A DNA stretch of 64,000 nucleotides from Proteus vulgaris (lineage in GTDB: Bacteria; Pseudomonadota; Gammaproteobacteria; Enterobacterales; Enterobacteriaceae), in NCBI RefSeq assembly GCF_016239305.1, contig NZ_JAEHOQ010000019.1, forward strand, positions 1 through 64,000, in the 5' to 3' direction. This document shows, piece by piece, positions 22,649 through 30,461 of this stretch; the first letter of the stretch is position 1, and every line of letters starts with the position of its first letter. Below the pieces are notes generated by a model. That model was not told the DNA's origin and did not search any database. It was given only the letters and a program-made list of their open reading frames with translations. The position numbers were made by a program, and so were the translations under genes.

Positions 22649-24014
22649 GAGAGAACTAGAATATGCGGTGATTAGTGGTTTGTTAGCTGGTGGTGCTAGC
22701 CAAGATGCGTATGAGGTATTAGCCACATTACCTGAAGAAGCCTTTAGTTCGAGATATTTTCGTAATGTCTACAAAGAAATTAAAAAACAAGCACTAGCAA
22801 GCTCTCTAATAGATCCATTTTTTATTGCTGACGCTCTAGGTGAAAAGGGCGATTTAGCAAATTTACTTGAGCTATCTAAAACACCTATTTGGACAGCAAA
22901 TTTAAAAGGCTATGCTTCAAAAGTTTATAGTTATTATCGTGTTAGAGAGGTTATTCAATTAATCTCCAAGTATCAAAATGAGATTACTACTGCAAATAAT
23001 CATGAACAAGCCGAAGAATTTATTCATCAATTTGCAACACAAATTGGCCAGCTAACAATTGGTAGTCAGAATCTACTTCCTGTGCATTTAAATACACTAC
23101 TTGAAGGCTATGTGGATGTTTTAGAACGCAGAAACAAAGGGGAAGATGCTGTTGGGATGATTAAAAGTGGTATTGAAGCTTTAGATGACAAAATAGGAGG
23201 CTTTAACCCAACAGACTTAGTTTTTATTGGTGGTCGTCCGGGAATGGGAAAAACAGAGCTTGCACTAACGATGACTGAAGGTATGACCAGAGATGGAGGC
23301 GGTGCATTGTTCTTCTCGATGGAAATGTCTAATCAGCAAATCACTGAGCGTTTAGTTGCCGGTTCTGCACAATTGCCAATATCAACATTGAGACATAGTG
23401 GGCGATTGGATGATGAAGGATGGGGGCGTTTAAGTTCAGCACTAGGCCATTTAATGGATAGAGATATTCATATCATCGATGCGAGTAATCTAACTATTGA
23501 ACAAATATGTGCAATCAGTGAAAACCACAAACGTAAATATCCAAATTTGAAAGGAATTTTTGTTGATTATTTAGGATTAATTAAAAAACCTAAAGCGGAA
23601 CGTAATGATTTAGCAATTGCAAAAATCTCTGCATCTTTAAAAGGGTTGGCAAAGCGATTACACACGCCAACTATTGCGTTAAGCCAGCTATCTCGTGATG
23701 TTGATAAAAGACCAATTAATCAACGCCGTCCTGTTTCTGCTGATTTGCGCGACTCTGGTAGCTTAGAGCAAGATGCAGACTTGATTTTATTTACATATAG
23801 GGAAGCCGTATATAACCCAAATAGCCCTGCGAAAAATTATGCCGAGATCATTATCGATAAATTTAGACACGGAGAAACCGGCACAATATATCAAGAATTT
23901 AAGAATGGCCACTATCTGCCTACCGACCAAATTACAGCGTCAGAAGCGTCGAAAATGCAACAACAATCACAGCAAGGTGATAAAAGACGTCGTTACGCAG
24001 AAAAAGCATTTTAG
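22641..24014 (+). CDS. Replicative DNA helicase, DnaB-like
   Basis: 457 residues. N-terminal DnaB domain (about 1-100, 'MHERELEYAVISGLLAGGAS') and RecA-type ATPase domain: Walker A 'GRPGMGKTELAL' (about 196-207), 'FFSMEMSNQQITERL', Walker B 'GIFVDYLGLI', 'ALSQLSRDVDKRP', and 'LRDSGSLEQDADLILF'. It unwinds DNA at the phage fork. It replaces the need for host DnaB recruitment by a P protein. Last gene of the replication operon before the foreign-looking PIN-like gene. Confidence 0.93.
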   Translation: MHERELEYAVISGLLAGGASQDAYEVLATLPEEAFSSRYFRNVYKEIKKQALASSLIDPFFIADALGEKGDLANLLELSKTPIWTANLKGYASKVYSYYRVREVIQLISKYQNEITTANNHEQAEEFIHQFATQIGQLTIGSQNLLPVHLNTLLEGYVDVLERRNKGEDAVGMIKSGIEALDDKIGGFNPTDLVFIGGRPGMGKTELALTMTEGMTRDGGGALFFSMEMSNQQITERLVAGSAQLPISTLRHSGRLDDEGWGRLSSALGHLMDRDIHIIDASNLTIEQICAISENHKRKYPNLKGIFVDYLGLIKKPKAERNDLAIAKISASLKGLAKRLHTPTIALSQLSRDVDKRPINQRRPVSADLRDSGSLEQDADLILFTYREAVYNPNSPAKNYAEIIIDKFRHGETGTIYQEFKNGHYLPTDQITASEASKMQQQSQQGDKRRRYAEKAF

Positions 24015-24112
24015 TTCAAAAAAGAGAGATTTCATATGCAATAACATAATGACAATTCATATATTTATTACTAATATATAAATATTATAAATAATATTTA
24101 GGTGATATCTTT

Positions 24113-25420
24113 ATGCGTGATAGATTTAAAGGGTTTTATGGAGTAACTGAAGATGCAGAAAAAGAAATGTTTTCTAGCCGTAAAACAATATTTATTTTTG
24201 ATACAAACTGTTTTTTAAATTTATATAGATGTGAAAAAGAAACTAAAAATGATTTTATTAGTGTTGTAGATCTTATTAAAGACAGACTATGGTTTCCTTT
24301 TCAAATTTGTTTAGAGTACCAACGAAATAGACTTGGCGTTATTAGTTCTTCATTAAAAAATTTGAACGAGATAAAAAAGGAGTTGAGTTCAACAACTGGT
24401 TCTATTAATGTTTTTTGTAATGACTCTGATAGATCGATAAAAAATAAATATCATCAATTACATTCCGATTTATGTCTATTAAAAGAAGAAATAGAGCAAA
24501 AAATAAAAAAATTCATTGTGGAAAATATAGATAACAGACTTAGTGATAATGATTTTATCAGTAAATCTGACGAGATAAGAAACTGGATTGATATGATTTC
24601 TATAGGAAAAATTGCTGAACCTCTTAAACAAGATGAAATAAATAAAATAAATGATTTAGGTAATAAGCGCTATAGTGTGAAAGTTGGTCCTGGATGGATG
24701 GATGAAAAAGAAAAGAAAGATTCAGAGTCTTTTTTTGATGGTGTTTACTATAAAGATAAATATGGAGATTTGTATCTATGGCATGAGATATTAAATAAAG
24801 TAGAGCATGATGATAATATTGAAAATGTGATATTTATCACAAATGATGTAAAAAATGATTGGTGGTATAAAGTTCATGGAAAAACAATAGGACCATTAGA
24901 ATGTTTAAGTACTGAAATTCGAAATAAAAATTTAAATTCATTTAATATGTATACTCAACCATCTTTTTTATCTAAAGCTAAAAGTTTTTTAAGTGAAGTT
25001 AATGTGAAGGATTCGTCAATAGAAGAGCTAGAGAGATTATCTGAGGAAAAGAAAAATGAAATATTAAATAAATATAAAATAAAATCACGTAGTGATGATT
25101 ATAAAAATATATTTTCAGATGATTTGTTTGGTTCTGTTGATTTAAATGATGAAAATGTAACTTTACCTAATGATTTTTCTTTTGATATAATTAAAAGAAA
25201 ACATAGTTTAATGAAAGAAATAAATTTATTGGTAGATCAAAAAGAAAGGTTGAAGGAAGAGTATAATAAAACCAGAAAATTAATTGATGAGAGTCAGGAT
25301 TATATTACAAAAAATACTTCTGATGAGGCTAACTTATATTTAGATAAATTGGGTGATAGAATAATTAATATAGAAAATCGACTAAAAGGTTTGGTTGTCT
25401 TATTATTTAATAAGAAATAG
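24113..25420 (+). CDS. PIN-like domain protein (DUF4935/PIN_8 type), probable cargo
   Basis: 435 residues. The N-terminal PIN-like nuclease domain (about residues 25-280) shows 'IFIFDTNCFLNLYR' (first catalytic Asp), 'LWFPFQICLEYQRNR' (Glu), and 'VIFITNDVKNDWWYK', the 'D-x-K-x-D-W-W' mark of this family. The rest is a long Lys/Glu-rich coiled coil. The gene is visibly more AT-rich than its neighbours, and sits with its own AGGTGAT site between helicase and DUF1367 genes, so I infer a transferred cargo gene. PIN-like RNases of this kind occur in phage-defence and toxin contexts; the role here is unknown. Confidence 0.75.
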   Translation: MRDRFKGFYGVTEDAEKEMFSSRKTIFIFDTNCFLNLYRCEKETKNDFISVVDLIKDRLWFPFQICLEYQRNRLGVISSSLKNLNEIKKELSSTTGSINVFCNDSDRSIKNKYHQLHSDLCLLKEEIEQKIKKFIVENIDNRLSDNDFISKSDEIRNWIDMISIGKIAEPLKQDEINKINDLGNKRYSVKVGPGWMDEKEKKDSESFFDGVYYKDKYGDLYLWHEILNKVEHDDNIENVIFITNDVKNDWWYKVHGKTIGPLECLSTEIRNKNLNSFNMYTQPSFLSKAKSFLSEVNVKDSSIEELERLSEEKKNEILNKYKIKSRSDDYKNIFSDDLFGSVDLNDENVTLPNDFSFDIIKRKHSLMKEINLLVDQKERLKEEYNKTRKLIDESQDYITKNTSDEANLYLDKLGDRIINIENRLKGLVVLLFNKK

Positions 25421-25681
25421 TTTTTATAAGATATATGTTTTTTAAAAACTAATATGTAATTATTGTCTATGTGATTTTTATTTTTTATGAAAATTTCAAA
25501 GGTATGATTTGATAAATGTAGTTTTTCCTGTAGGTGTTTACATCTATTCTTTAAATGGGATATAAAGTCATAAAATTTATTTATAATGTGTGATTTCTAA
25601 ATTTGCGTAAACTTGGTACAATAATCTTATTGGCCTGAACACCCAATCCTAAACATTTGCTGTGTCAACTGAGAGTCAAGT

Positions 25682-26275
25682 ATGGCACAGCATAGCTTTA
25701 TCAAAATGTCTAACGATACTCTTGTACCGGCTAACCCTGTTACGAGAGATTTTCTGCATTCAAAAATCAAGTGTGGTGATGTGCTTTCAGCTAATTTTAA
25801 GAAAGCTCGTAACCCTCGATTTCATCGTAAATACTTCGCATTACTCAACTTAGGCTATGAATATTGGGAACCCGTTGGCGGTACCATTTCACCTGAAGAA
25901 AAAGAGCTTGTGCGTGGTTACATCACATTCCTTTCATATTACACGGATAATGCTGACGCGCTCTTATCAGCATCCGATATCTATCTAGAAGAAGTCGCAC
26001 AAAAACGTGCACAAAATATCTCAGCAACAAAATCATTTGATGCTTTTCGCTATTGGGTTGTAGAGCAAGCCGGTTATTACGACACGTTTGAAATGCCTGA
26101 CGGTAGTTTACGTCGTGTCGCTAAATCAATCAGCTTTGCAAATATGGATGACCTAGCATTTAGCGAACTCTACAAAGCCACACTCGATGTGCTTTGGAAT
26201 TTTATCCTTCGTAAGCAATTCCCCACTCAAAAAGCTGTAGAAAATGCAGTATCTCAATTATTAAGTTTCACATAG
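25682..26275 (+). CDS. DUF1367 family phage protein
   Basis: 197 residues, with the DUF1367 features 'CGDVLSANFKKARNPRFHRK' and 'YFALLNLGYEYWEP', typical of lambdoid phages next to nin-type genes (NinB-like context). Function unknown; it is found between replication and antitermination genes. The start ATG 25682 has only a modest GAGAG upstream. Confidence 0.85.
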   Translation: MAQHSFIKMSNDTLVPANPVTRDFLHSKIKCGDVLSANFKKARNPRFHRKYFALLNLGYEYWEPVGGTISPEEKELVRGYITFLSYYTDNADALLSASDIYLEEVAQKRAQNISATKSFDAFRYWVVEQAGYYDTFEMPDGSLRRVAKSISFANMDDLAFSELYKATLDVLWNFILRKQFPTQKAVENAVSQLLSFT

Positions 26276-26286
26276 AGGCAAGACCA

Positions 26287-26598
26287 ATGATCAAATCAAA
26301 GACCAAAGAAGAAAGACAGTGGCTATCAGATGTAGCGGAACTGGGTTGTATTTGTTGTCGCAATATGGGGCTTGGGGCAAGTAGAGCGGAAATACATCAT
26401 GTTAGAACAGGGCAGGGAATGGCACAGCGAGCTAGTCATACAGATGTTTTACCACTGTGTCCGCCACATCATAGAGCGTGTTATGAAACTGGCTTTCACG
26501 CTTCGCCTAAATCGTGGCAAGAAATTCATGGTACCGAGGTTGAGTTATTAGAACAGACTAAGCAAGAAGTAATGGAGTTACGAGCATGTCGAGTATAA
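26287..26598 (+). CDS. Ref-like HNH nuclease (recombination enhancement family)
   Basis: 103 residues. It shows 'GCICCRNMGLG', 'AEIHHVRTGQGMAQRASHTD', and 'LPLCPPHHRACYETGFHASP', the pattern of the C-terminal nuclease domain of phage P1 Ref. Ref is known to cut RecA-bound DNA in a D-loop. The start follows the recurrent leader GAGGCAAGACCA (26275-26286). It overlaps the next gene by 13 bases. Confidence 0.85.
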   Translation: MIKSKTKEERQWLSDVAELGCICCRNMGLGASRAEIHHVRTGQGMAQRASHTDVLPLCPPHHRACYETGFHASPKSWQEIHGTEVELLEQTKQEVMELRACRV

Positions 26599-27116
26599 AG
26601 AGCATATCAGATGGGTTAAAACTTGATAAAACACGAGAAGCTTGGCTTCAAAATTGGTTAACTCGATTTGGTACATGGGTACATAGCGGACGTATAGATA
26701 AACGGCAGAGTAGCATGATCGCTCAATTTATGGAAAGAGTAGAACGACGTGATTATCCGTATAGGCCTACGTGTAGTGATGAAGATGGTCTACTTATTCA
26801 GAGAGTTGTTGACAGTATATATCACATAGATATTCAGGCATTTAATATGTTACTTAGTCGATATGCTTTTTGTGCATCGGATAGAGCTATAGCTCGTCAT
26901 TATCATAAGAATAGTGAACCAAGAATAATGGCTCGTAGAAATGGCATGTTAAGAGAAAGAAAGCCATCTATGTCTACATGCCGTAGAGAGGTAGAAGAAA
27001 TATTAAATGCTGTTGAATATTTATTATACCAACCTCTAGTAGATGCATTTAAAAATAGAGAAAAAGAGATGATCGAGAAGCGAAATAGCAAAAACGTGTT
27101 GACATCTTTGAACTAA
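26586..27116 (+). CDS. Antitermination protein Q-like (DUF1133 type)
   Basis: 176 residues in the place of Q, last gene of the early rightward operon. It resembles DUF1133/YdfT-type Q-like proteins: 'LTRFGTWVHSGRIDKRQSSM', 'FNMLLSRYAFCASDRAIARH' and 'STCRREVEEILNAVEYLLYQ', with a helix-turn-helix in the middle. It should let RNA polymerase read through the terminator at 27165 into late genes. Family assignment is moderately sure; the role is from position. Confidence 0.7.
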   Translation: MSSIKSISDGLKLDKTREAWLQNWLTRFGTWVHSGRIDKRQSSMIAQFMERVERRDYPYRPTCSDEDGLLIQRVVDSIYHIDIQAFNMLLSRYAFCASDRAIARHYHKNSEPRIMARRNGMLRERKPSMSTCRREVEEILNAVEYLLYQPLVDAFKNREKEMIEKRNSKNVLTSLN

Positions 27117-27164
27117 TGAGCCACTATTTCAAGGTAAGTTGCCTTTTTTGTAACTTCACCAACT

Positions 27165-27191
27165 AACCCAGCCTAAGCGCTGGGTTTTTTT
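27165..27191 (+). terminator. Terminator after the Q-like gene
   Basis: Stem AACCCAGC/GCTGGGTT followed by T7. It separates early genes from the late region, as tR' does in lambda. Confidence 0.75.
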
Positions 27192-27281
27192 GTATCTAAA
27201 ACAGATAAGAGTTGCTGTTTCCTTTGTTCAGAGTTACATGTGTGTTCGCGACCAATAACTGACCAAAGGTATTAAAATATC

Positions 27282-27479
27282 ATGTTAAAACATAGTGATA
27301 TGACAGAAGAGGCAAGACTTGTTTTTGAAGTTGTTCCGCATACGAAAGAAGTAACAGCTGGCGAAGTTGCACAGTTTACTTGTTTAACTGAGCCACGTTG
27401 TCAATTGATATTAACGCAGTTGGCGATGGCGGGGCTAATCAAAGAAAATATCAAAGAAAACACATTTCAAAATATCTAA
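27282..27479 (+). CDS. Small helical phage protein, possible winged helix
   Basis: 65 residues. 'EVTAGEVAQFTCLTEPRCQL' followed by 'ILTQLAMAGLIKEN' reads like a winged helix-turn-helix. AAAGGT lies upstream of ATG 27282; a second ATG six codons later is possible. First gene after the Q-region terminator. Not recognised. Confidence 0.6.
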   Translation: MLKHSDMTEEARLVFEVVPHTKEVTAGEVAQFTCLTEPRCQLILTQLAMAGLIKENIKENTFQNI

Positions 27480-27491
27480 TACTGTGAAAAT

Positions 27492-27596
27492 GGGCGACTG
27501 TAAAAGTGTTGGTAGCACCTTTACAGTCATTCACCCGTTCTGGTAGATCACGGACAAACTAAAGCCCACTGCTTATGTGCACAAAGCATGGTGAGC
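27492..27596 (+). other. Structured leader before the methyltransferase gene
   Basis: Two stem-loops: GACTGTAAA/TTTACAGTC (27496-27528, with further pairing GGG/CCC outside) and one at 27563-27596 (TGCTT/AAGCA inside AGC...GCT). Neither has a T run, so they are not simple terminators. Confidence 0.45.
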
Positions 27597-27621
27597 TTAT
27601 CAAAAAAGGTTCTCCTGATCT

Positions 27622-28674
27622 ATGAAAAATACTGTGAATTTAAACAGTGTGAATTTAGTCAATGATGACTCACTCAGCTATATAAAAACACTTCCCGACA
27701 ATTGTATTGACTTAATTGCAACTGACCCGCCTTACTTTCAGGTGAAGTCTTGTGATTGGGATAATCAATGGGAAAACGTAACATCATATTTATCTTGGCT
27801 TGATGAAATGCTTGCGGAATTTTGGCGAGTATTAAAGCCTAACGGTAGTCTTTATATATTTTGCGGTTCTAAATTAGCGTCAGATACAGAATTACTTGTC
27901 CGTGAAAGATTTAATATTCTAAGTCACATTGTATGGGCTAAACCATCAGGGCCTTGGCGCAGGGCATGTAAAGCTGATTTACGCAGTTTTTTCCCAAGCA
28001 CTGAAAGAATTTTATTTGCTGAACATTATCAAAGCCCATACAAGGGTAAAAGTAGTGCCTATCTTCAGCAATGCAAAGCGCTTAAAGAAAACATATTTAA
28101 GCCTTTAATTGAGTATTTTAAATTTGCACGTGAAACATTAGGGATAACTGCAAAGGAAATAAAGCAGGCAACAGGTAAGCAGATGGCTTCACACTGGTTT
28201 AGTTATAGCCAATGGCAACTTCCTAGTGAGTCTGATTACAAAAAACTGCAGGAGTTGTTTCATCGTGTAGCAAGTGAAAAATTCAGTAGTAATCCTTTAA
28301 ATCGTGATCATGCTGATTTGATAGAGGTTCAGGCTTCTCTTAGTCGAGAGTACCAGGAGCTTGCTGAACAATATCAATTATTACGTCGTCCTTTTTCTGT
28401 CACCGTTGATGTTCCTTACACCGATGTGTGGACGTATCCACCTGTGCAATATTACGCAGGTAAACACCCTTGTGAAAAACCAGCAGAAATGATGGAACAC
28501 ATTATTCGCTCAAGCAGTCGCGAAGGTGATCTGGTTGCTGATTTCTTTATGGGGTCAGGTGCAACACTAAAGTCAGCATTAAAGTTAAATCGTCGAGTTC
28601 TTGGGGTTGAACTTGAGAAAGAGCGATTTGAACAAACCACACTGGAAATAGAACGGTTTAGATTACGAAAGTAA
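27622..28674 (+). CDS. Site-specific DNA methyltransferase (beta-type order)
   Basis: 350 residues. The catalytic motif DPPYF (residues 35-39) comes early, and the SAM-binding motif 'ADFFMGSGATLKSALKLNRR' late (about 310-330), the order of beta-class N6-adenine or N4-cytosine methyltransferases. The middle (about 120-250) is probably the target-recognition part. No restriction partner is present, so it likely protects phage DNA from host restriction. It lies before the lysis genes, as in several enterobacterial phages. Confidence 0.9.
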   Translation: MKNTVNLNSVNLVNDDSLSYIKTLPDNCIDLIATDPPYFQVKSCDWDNQWENVTSYLSWLDEMLAEFWRVLKPNGSLYIFCGSKLASDTELLVRERFNILSHIVWAKPSGPWRRACKADLRSFFPSTERILFAEHYQSPYKGKSSAYLQQCKALKENIFKPLIEYFKFARETLGITAKEIKQATGKQMASHWFSYSQWQLPSESDYKKLQELFHRVASEKFSSNPLNRDHADLIEVQASLSREYQELAEQYQLLRRPFSVTVDVPYTDVWTYPPVQYYAGKHPCEKPAEMMEHIIRSSSREGDLVADFFMGSGATLKSALKLNRRVLGVELEKERFEQTTLEIERFRLRK

Positions 28675-28728
28675 TTATGACTAAGTCCGACTTTTATTAA
28701 CTAATAAGCCCCAAGCTAAGGGGGAGGT

Positions 28729-29043
28729 ATGAAGAAAATGCCATATAAAGACCCCAATAATTATAACTGGCTTGTGGGCATCCTTATCAGCGTTATGACT
28801 TTATTAGGCACTGCAGCTAGTTGTGCATATAAAGCGCTGAATGGGGAGCATATAAGTTGGGGAGTATTTTTCCTTCAAGTTATCGTCTCTATTTTTGCTG
28901 GTGCAATGGTGTACCTAGCATCTAGCTATTATGAGTGGGTTCCAGAACTCGCTGGTGGTATTGCTGGTTTAGCCGGTTGGTCTGGAGCTGAGTTAATTAA
29001 AACACTAGAAAAACGGTTTTTAAGGAAGGTTAGCGGTGAGTAA
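28729..29043 (+). CDS. Holin
   Basis: 104 residues with three hydrophobic segments (about 14-33, 44-66, 74-92) and a short charged C-terminus (KTLEKRFLRKVSGE). GGGGGAGG precedes the ATG. It overlaps the endolysin gene by 8 bases. Size, membrane pattern and place support a class I holin that sets lysis time. Confidence 0.85.
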   Translation: MKKMPYKDPNNYNWLVGILISVMTLLGTAASCAYKALNGEHISWGVFFLQVIVSIFAGAMVYLASSYYEWVPELAGGIAGLAGWSGAELIKTLEKRFLRKVSGE

Positions 29044-29428
29044 ATTTGTATTCAGCACACGAAGTGAAAAGAATATGCAGGGTGTTCATCCTGACTTAGT
29101 GAAAGTAACTCGACGAGCACTTGAATTAACTGATGTCGATTTTATGGTTATTGAAGGAAAGCGTAATGAAGCTCGTCAACGTCAGTTGGTCATTAATGGT
29201 AAAAGTCGAACGATGGATAGTCGGCATCTTACTGGCCATGCCGTGGATTGTGCCCCTATTGTGAATGGCTCAATACCTTGGCAAGAATGGTCATACTTTA
29301 AAAAAGTGGCTGATGCGATGATCCAAGCAAGTAAAGAGTTTGGCATTGATGTTGAGTGGGGCGGTAATTGGGATTCATTTAAAGATGGTCCTCATTTTCA
29401 ATTAACGTGGAAATCATATCCGGCATAA
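29036..29428 (+). CDS. M15-type endolysin (L-Ala-D-Glu / VanY-like peptidase)
   Basis: 130 residues from GTG 29036. The zinc-peptidase marks are 'SRHLTGHAVDCAP' (His and Asp ligands), 'VEWGGNWDSFKDGPHFQL' (catalytic and third zinc ligand), as in T5-type endolysins. It cuts peptide stems of the murein. No signal sequence, so it needs the holin. Confidence 0.9.
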   Translation: MSKFVFSTRSEKNMQGVHPDLVKVTRRALELTDVDFMVIEGKRNEARQRQLVINGKSRTMDSRHLTGHAVDCAPIVNGSIPWQEWSYFKKVADAMIQASKEFGIDVEWGGNWDSFKDGPHFQLTWKSYPA

Positions 29429-29433
29429 CGTCT

Positions 29434-29877
29434 ATGAATATCACCAAATTACTGGCTGGTAGTTGTGTGGTGTTGGTGTTCTGGCTTTGGTGGGTAATAG
29501 ATGACTATGGAACGTTAAAAGCTAATCACAAATTACTTACTAATTCGTTCAATGAGCAAGTTAATATCAATCAAAATTACCAAGCACGCATAAAATCCCT
29601 TCATGATCTCGATGTAAAACATGCGCAGGAACTCGATAATGCTAAAACTGAAATTAGCCGATTACGTGATCTTAGTGAGCGTAATCCTGAGCGGGTGTAC
29701 ATCAAAGCCGAGTGTCCAAAATCCGAAGGCGTTACCACCTCCGGCATGGATGATGCAACCACCGCCCGACCTACTGACACCGCTATCAGAAATTATTGGT
29801 TACTCAGAGAGCGAATTGCACAGTCAGAGCAGATGATTAAGGGGTTACAAGAATATATTTATCAACATTGTATTTAG
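29434..29877 (+). CDS. Rz-like inner-membrane spanin
   Basis: 147 residues from ATG 29434. N-terminal membrane anchor (about 4-20, 'LLAGSCVVLVFWLWWVI'), then a periplasmic coiled coil. With Rz1 it spans the periplasm and disrupts the outer membrane in the last lysis step. The upstream in-frame start is less likely because it lies inside the endolysin gene. Its last part is duplicated as debris at 9530-9648. Confidence 0.85.
   Translation: MNITKLLAGSCVVLVFWLWWVIDDYGTLKANHKLLTNSFNEQVNINQNYQARIKSLHDLDVKHAQELDNAKTEISRLRDLSERNPERVYIKAECPKSEGVTTSGMDDATTARPTDTAIRNYWLLRERIAQSEQMIKGLQEYIYQHCI
29639..29836 (+). CDS. Rz1-like outer-membrane lipoprotein spanin, nested in Rz
   Basis: 65 residues in the +1 frame inside Rz. 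Lipobox 'ILSGC' (Cys20 from this start) is followed by a Pro-rich segment ('NPKALPPPAWMMQPPPDLL'), the mark of Rz1. I choose ATG 29639 because AGGAA lies 8 bases upstream; ATG 29621 is also in frame. Confidence 0.85.
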   Translation: MLKLKLADYVILVSVILSGCTSKPSVQNPKALPPPAWMMQPPPDLLTPLSEIIGYSESELHSQSR

Positions 29878-29902
29878 CAATATAATGAAAACAATATATT
29901 AT

Positions 29903-30352
29903 TTATGGTATTTTTATTTTTATTTTATTATTGTAAAAAATCCAATTTCCTCTGCATTTACCATAAATAGAACCATTTATTTCTGGAGTTAATTCGGTGG
30001 TCACATAGGAGTTTTCTTCCCTATGTTTGTAGTATTGGTTTAGGGTTATACATTGTCCTTTTGTTAATTGATTTATTGTTATAACTAACATTTCTGAATT
30101 ATTATATGGTTCTGAATCGATCGTAATATTAGTAAAGGGTGTTGTTCTATCCATATTATAATATCCAGTGATGGAATCTTTGAGGTTAGTATGTATGGAA
30201 TAAGAGTTGATTTCTGCGATTATCGATTCTACCTCTTTTGTACTATGTAATAGAGTGCCTTTATCAAAAGATATTTTTGAAATTTTTATATTTGCTGATA
30301 TAGCGTGATTACTAAAACATAGAATAAATAAAATAAATAAAATACGTGTCAT
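29903..30352 (-). CDS. Secreted protein, probable lysogenic cargo
   Basis: 149 residues with a Sec signal peptide (about 1-20, 'ILFILFILCFSNHAISA'). The mature part is beta-rich, with two Cys ('KGQCIT', 'GKCRGN') that may form a disulphide. AAGGAT lies upstream of the ATG. It is AT-rich, transcribed opposite to the late genes, and lies between lysis and terminase genes, a common place for cargo. No family recognised. Confidence 0.7.
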   Translation of the reverse strand: MTRILFILFILCFSNHAISANIKISKISFDKGTLLHSTKEVESIIAEINSYSIHTNLKDSITGYYNMDRTTPFTNITIDSEPYNNSEMLVITINQLTKGQCITLNQYYKHREENSYVTTELTPEINGSIYGKCRGNWIFYNNKIKIKIP

Positions 30353-30461
30353 TTTATTTTATCCTTCATGAAAAATATCTATCAATTATGTTATGCCATA
30401 TAACTATATATTAATAGTTTTTATTTTAATTATTGCGTAATAGTTTAGGGAGATAAACACA

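Noticed and set aside
27308..27318. GAGGCAAGAC inside the small gene at 27282
   Set aside because: It lies within a coding frame (Glu-Glu-Ala-Arg-Leu), lacks the final CA and the ATG, and is not a start-site copy of the recurrent leader.
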